Below are positions 62,611-64,000 of a stretch of 64,000 nt of DNA, one piece after another. A program made the translations under genes and the position numbers. Under the pieces are notes generated by a model. The model was given only the letters and a program-made list of their open reading frames with translations. It ran no database searches and had not been told where the DNA came from. The number at the start of each line of letters is the position of its first letter. Position 1 is the stretch's first letter. This stretch comes from Chromobacterium phragmitis (GTDB lineage: Bacteria > Pseudomonadota > Gammaproteobacteria > Burkholderiales > Chromobacteriaceae), in the NCBI RefSeq assembly GCF_003325475.1, contig NZ_CP029495.1, positions 3,534,001-3,598,000 on the forward strand, read 5' to 3'.

Positions 62611-63549
62611 ATGTCCGCATTCATCATCCGCCGGCTGCTGCAAATGATCCCGACGCTATTCGGGGTGATGCTGCTGGTCTTCACGCTGTTTTCGCTGGTG
62701 GGCGGCGACCCGTCGCTGGTGCTGGCCGGCAAGCACTTTTCGGCCGAGGTGCTGGCCAATATCCGCGCCCAGCTCGGCCTGGACAAGAGCCTGCCCGAGC
62801 AGTTTCTGTTGTTTGTCCGTCAGGTGCTGACGCTGGATTTCGGCACGTCCTGGTCCACGCAACAGCCGGTGTCAGATGTCATCGGCAACCGCATCGGCCC
62901 TTCGCTGACGCTGACCGGCGCCATGCTGGCGGTCGACTTGCTGCTCGCCATCCCCTTGGCGGCGTTGGTCGCTTATTTTCGCGGCGGCCTCACCGATCAC
63001 ATTGTCACCATCGTCTGCACGGTGGCGATGTCGATCAGCGCGCTGATCTATATCATCGCCGGCCAGTTCTATCTCGGCTTCAAGCTGGGCTGGTTCCCGG
63101 TGCGAGGTTGGGGCGATTCGTTCTGGGTGAACCTGTTCGTCTATGTGCCGCTGCCGCTGTTGCTGGGGTTGATGGTGTCGCTGGGTCCGGACATCCGCTT
63201 TTACCGTAGCTTCTTTGTCGAGGAGTTGGGCCAGGACTACGTGCGCACCGCGCGCGCCAAGGGATTGTCCGAGCGCCAGATCATGTTGAAACACGTGCTG
63301 CGCAACGCGCTGATCCCGGTGGTGACCAGCGTGATGATGTCCTTGCCCTACCTGCTGCTGGGCGCGCTGGTGCTGGAGAGCTTTTTCGGCATCCCGGGCA
63401 TGGGCAACGAGGTGGTGCAGGCGGTCAACAAGAGCGACTTCCCGGTGATCAAGGCCATCACCATCTACATCGCCATCGCCACCATGGTGTTCAACCTGCT
63501 GGGCGACCTGGTCTACAAGTGGATCGATCCGCGGGTTCAGTTGAACTGA
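62611..63549 (+). CDS. Oligopeptide ABC transporter permease (DppB/OppB family)
   Basis: 312 residues with six membrane helices. 'MSAFIIRRLLQMIPTLFGVMLLVFTL' is the typical N-terminus, 'GDPSLVLAGKHFSAEVLANIRAQLGLD' the DppB loop, and 'DYVRTARAKGLSERQIMLKHVLRNALIPVVT' the EAA loop that contacts the ATPase. The ATG at 62611 follows GAAGAGGAG, 20 bp after the binding-protein stop. Confidence 0.95.
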   Translation: MSAFIIRRLLQMIPTLFGVMLLVFTLFSLVGGDPSLVLAGKHFSAEVLANIRAQLGLDKSLPEQFLLFVRQVLTLDFGTSWSTQQPVSDVIGNRIGPSLTLTGAMLAVDLLLAIPLAALVAYFRGGLTDHIVTIVCTVAMSISALIYIIAGQFYLGFKLGWFPVRGWGDSFWVNLFVYVPLPLLLGLMVSLGPDIRFYRSFFVEELGQDYVRTARAKGLSERQIMLKHVLRNALIPVVTSVMMSLPYLLLGALVLESFFGIPGMGNEVVQAVNKSDFPVIKAITIYIAIATMVFNLLGDLVYKWIDPRVQLN

Positions 63550-63565
63550 GCGGGGGAGAACAAAG

Positions 63566-64000
63566 ATGACGACTATGCAAAATAATGCCGGCGTCGCGCC
63601 GGCAAGCCCCTCCCGCGGCCTATGGGGGCTGGGTTGGCGACGGCTGAGGCGTAACAAGGTGGGTTTCGTCTCCTTGTGGATCGTGGCCGTTTACCTGCTG
63701 ATTTCCGTCGGCGGCTGGTTCAATCTGGTAGGCGCGCGCTGGGCGGACGAGGTGGGCGTACCATACGCGCCGCCCAGCTGGGTCAAGGAGTCGCCGGACG
63801 ATGTATTGCCGCCGGCGCCGGCGGAGCAGGCTGCGGCCGCTTCATCGGACCTCGTGTCGTTGAGCCGCGCCGAAGACCCGATAGGCAAGGAATTGACCGA
63901 AGCGGAGAAGCATGTCGGCGAATACGCCGACCACACGCCGCCGCGGCTGGAGAGGCTGCCGTTCGGCGGCGACCTGCAGGGCCGAGACGTGATCCAGAAA
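63566..64000 (+). CDS. Oligopeptide ABC transporter permease (DppC/OppC family), 3' end beyond window
   Basis: Only the first 145 codons are in the window. The start ATG at 63566 has a GGGGGAG site. After a short N-terminus comes a membrane helix ('GFVSLWIVAVYLLISVGGW'), then a long hydrophilic loop of roughly 90 residues rich in Pro, Ala and acidic residues, then 'FGGDLQGRDV', the start of the conserved permease domain ('GTDxLGRDV' in most relatives). The loop is longer than in E. coli DppC. The frame is open to the right edge. Two ATPase genes would be expected downstream. Confidence 0.9.
   Translation, partial: MTTMQNNAGVAPASPSRGLWGLGWRRLRRNKVGFVSLWIVAVYLLISVGGWFNLVGARWADEVGVPYAPPSWVKESPDDVLPPAPAEQAAAASSDLVSLSRAEDPIGKELTEAEKHVGEYADHTPPRLERLPFGGDLQGRDVIQK

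Noticed and set aside
60701..62620. 639-codon open frame antisense to the peptide-binding protein
   Set aside because: Shadow frame; no motif and the plus-strand protein has a clear signal peptide and family motifs.

Overview
The window looks like a stretch of core chromosome from a GC-rich betaproteobacterium, most likely Chromobacterium or a close relative in the Neisseriales. That placement is inferred from remembered gene families and protein style; no database was searched. I see no insertion sequence, prophage, CRISPR array, rRNA operon or plasmid gene. Most genes are housekeeping, translation, transport and signalling genes in short operons separated by clear intrinsic terminators.

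Layout. 1-3.2 kb: the 3' part of a very large filamentous-haemagglutinin-type exoprotein, followed by a terminator and a stand-alone receiver-domain protein. 3.8-6.3 kb: pirin, a divergent LysR regulator and a convergent GntR/FCD regulator. 6.4-7.0 kb: a minus-strand tRNA operon (Pro-UGG, Arg-UCU, three His-GUG) with a strong promoter and terminator. 7.2-9.7 kb: one-carbon metabolism (folD, purU) and a membrane protein. 9.8-15.1 kb, minus strand: a NUDIX hydrolase, an UppP-type phosphatase, a UPF0149 protein, a nucleoside transporter and rlmD. 15.2-19.8 kb: an L,D-transpeptidase, O-acetylhomoserine sulfhydrylase, and a MocR regulator divergent from a LysE-type exporter with a perfect operator-like inverted repeat between them. 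19.9-27.5 kb: gltX, a NitT/TauT-type ABC transporter, crcB, a possible small gene, a thioesterase and mnmC. 27.6-31.5 kb: a small outer-membrane barrel, clpB behind a heat-shock promoter, and tag.

31.8-37.6 kb holds a three-gene phosphorelay: a receiver protein fused to a catalytically dead EAL domain, a second receiver protein, and a 1302-residue hybrid kinase ending in receiver and Hpt domains. No DNA-binding output domain is visible in the set. It recalls the Vie and Roc/Sad systems, but the expected c-di-GMP phosphodiesterase has lost its active site. This is my best candidate for an undescribed variant system.

37.7-48.2 kb: a DUF455 ferritin-like protein, a small membrane protein, a hypothetical protein with a promoter-terminator leader, trhP, a polyamine ABC transporter (potF, potH, potI) with no ATPase gene beside it, an NAPE-PLD-like hydrolase, argS and a HugZ-like protein. 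48.4-60.2 kb: a secreted S53 (sedolisin) peptidase divergent, across an AT-rich 730-bp spacer, from a TonB-dependent receptor, followed by tonB, exbB and two exbD genes, then a two-gene RND efflux system. 60.2-64 kb: a small lipoprotein and the start of a dipeptide/oligopeptide ABC transporter operon that runs off the right edge.

Functional links. Several genes serve translation (five tRNAs, gltX, argS, rlmD, trhP, mnmC). The TonB-ExbB-ExbD-ExbD set probably energises the receptor next to it. The MocR-LysE and LysR-pirin pairs are divergent regulator/target arrangements.
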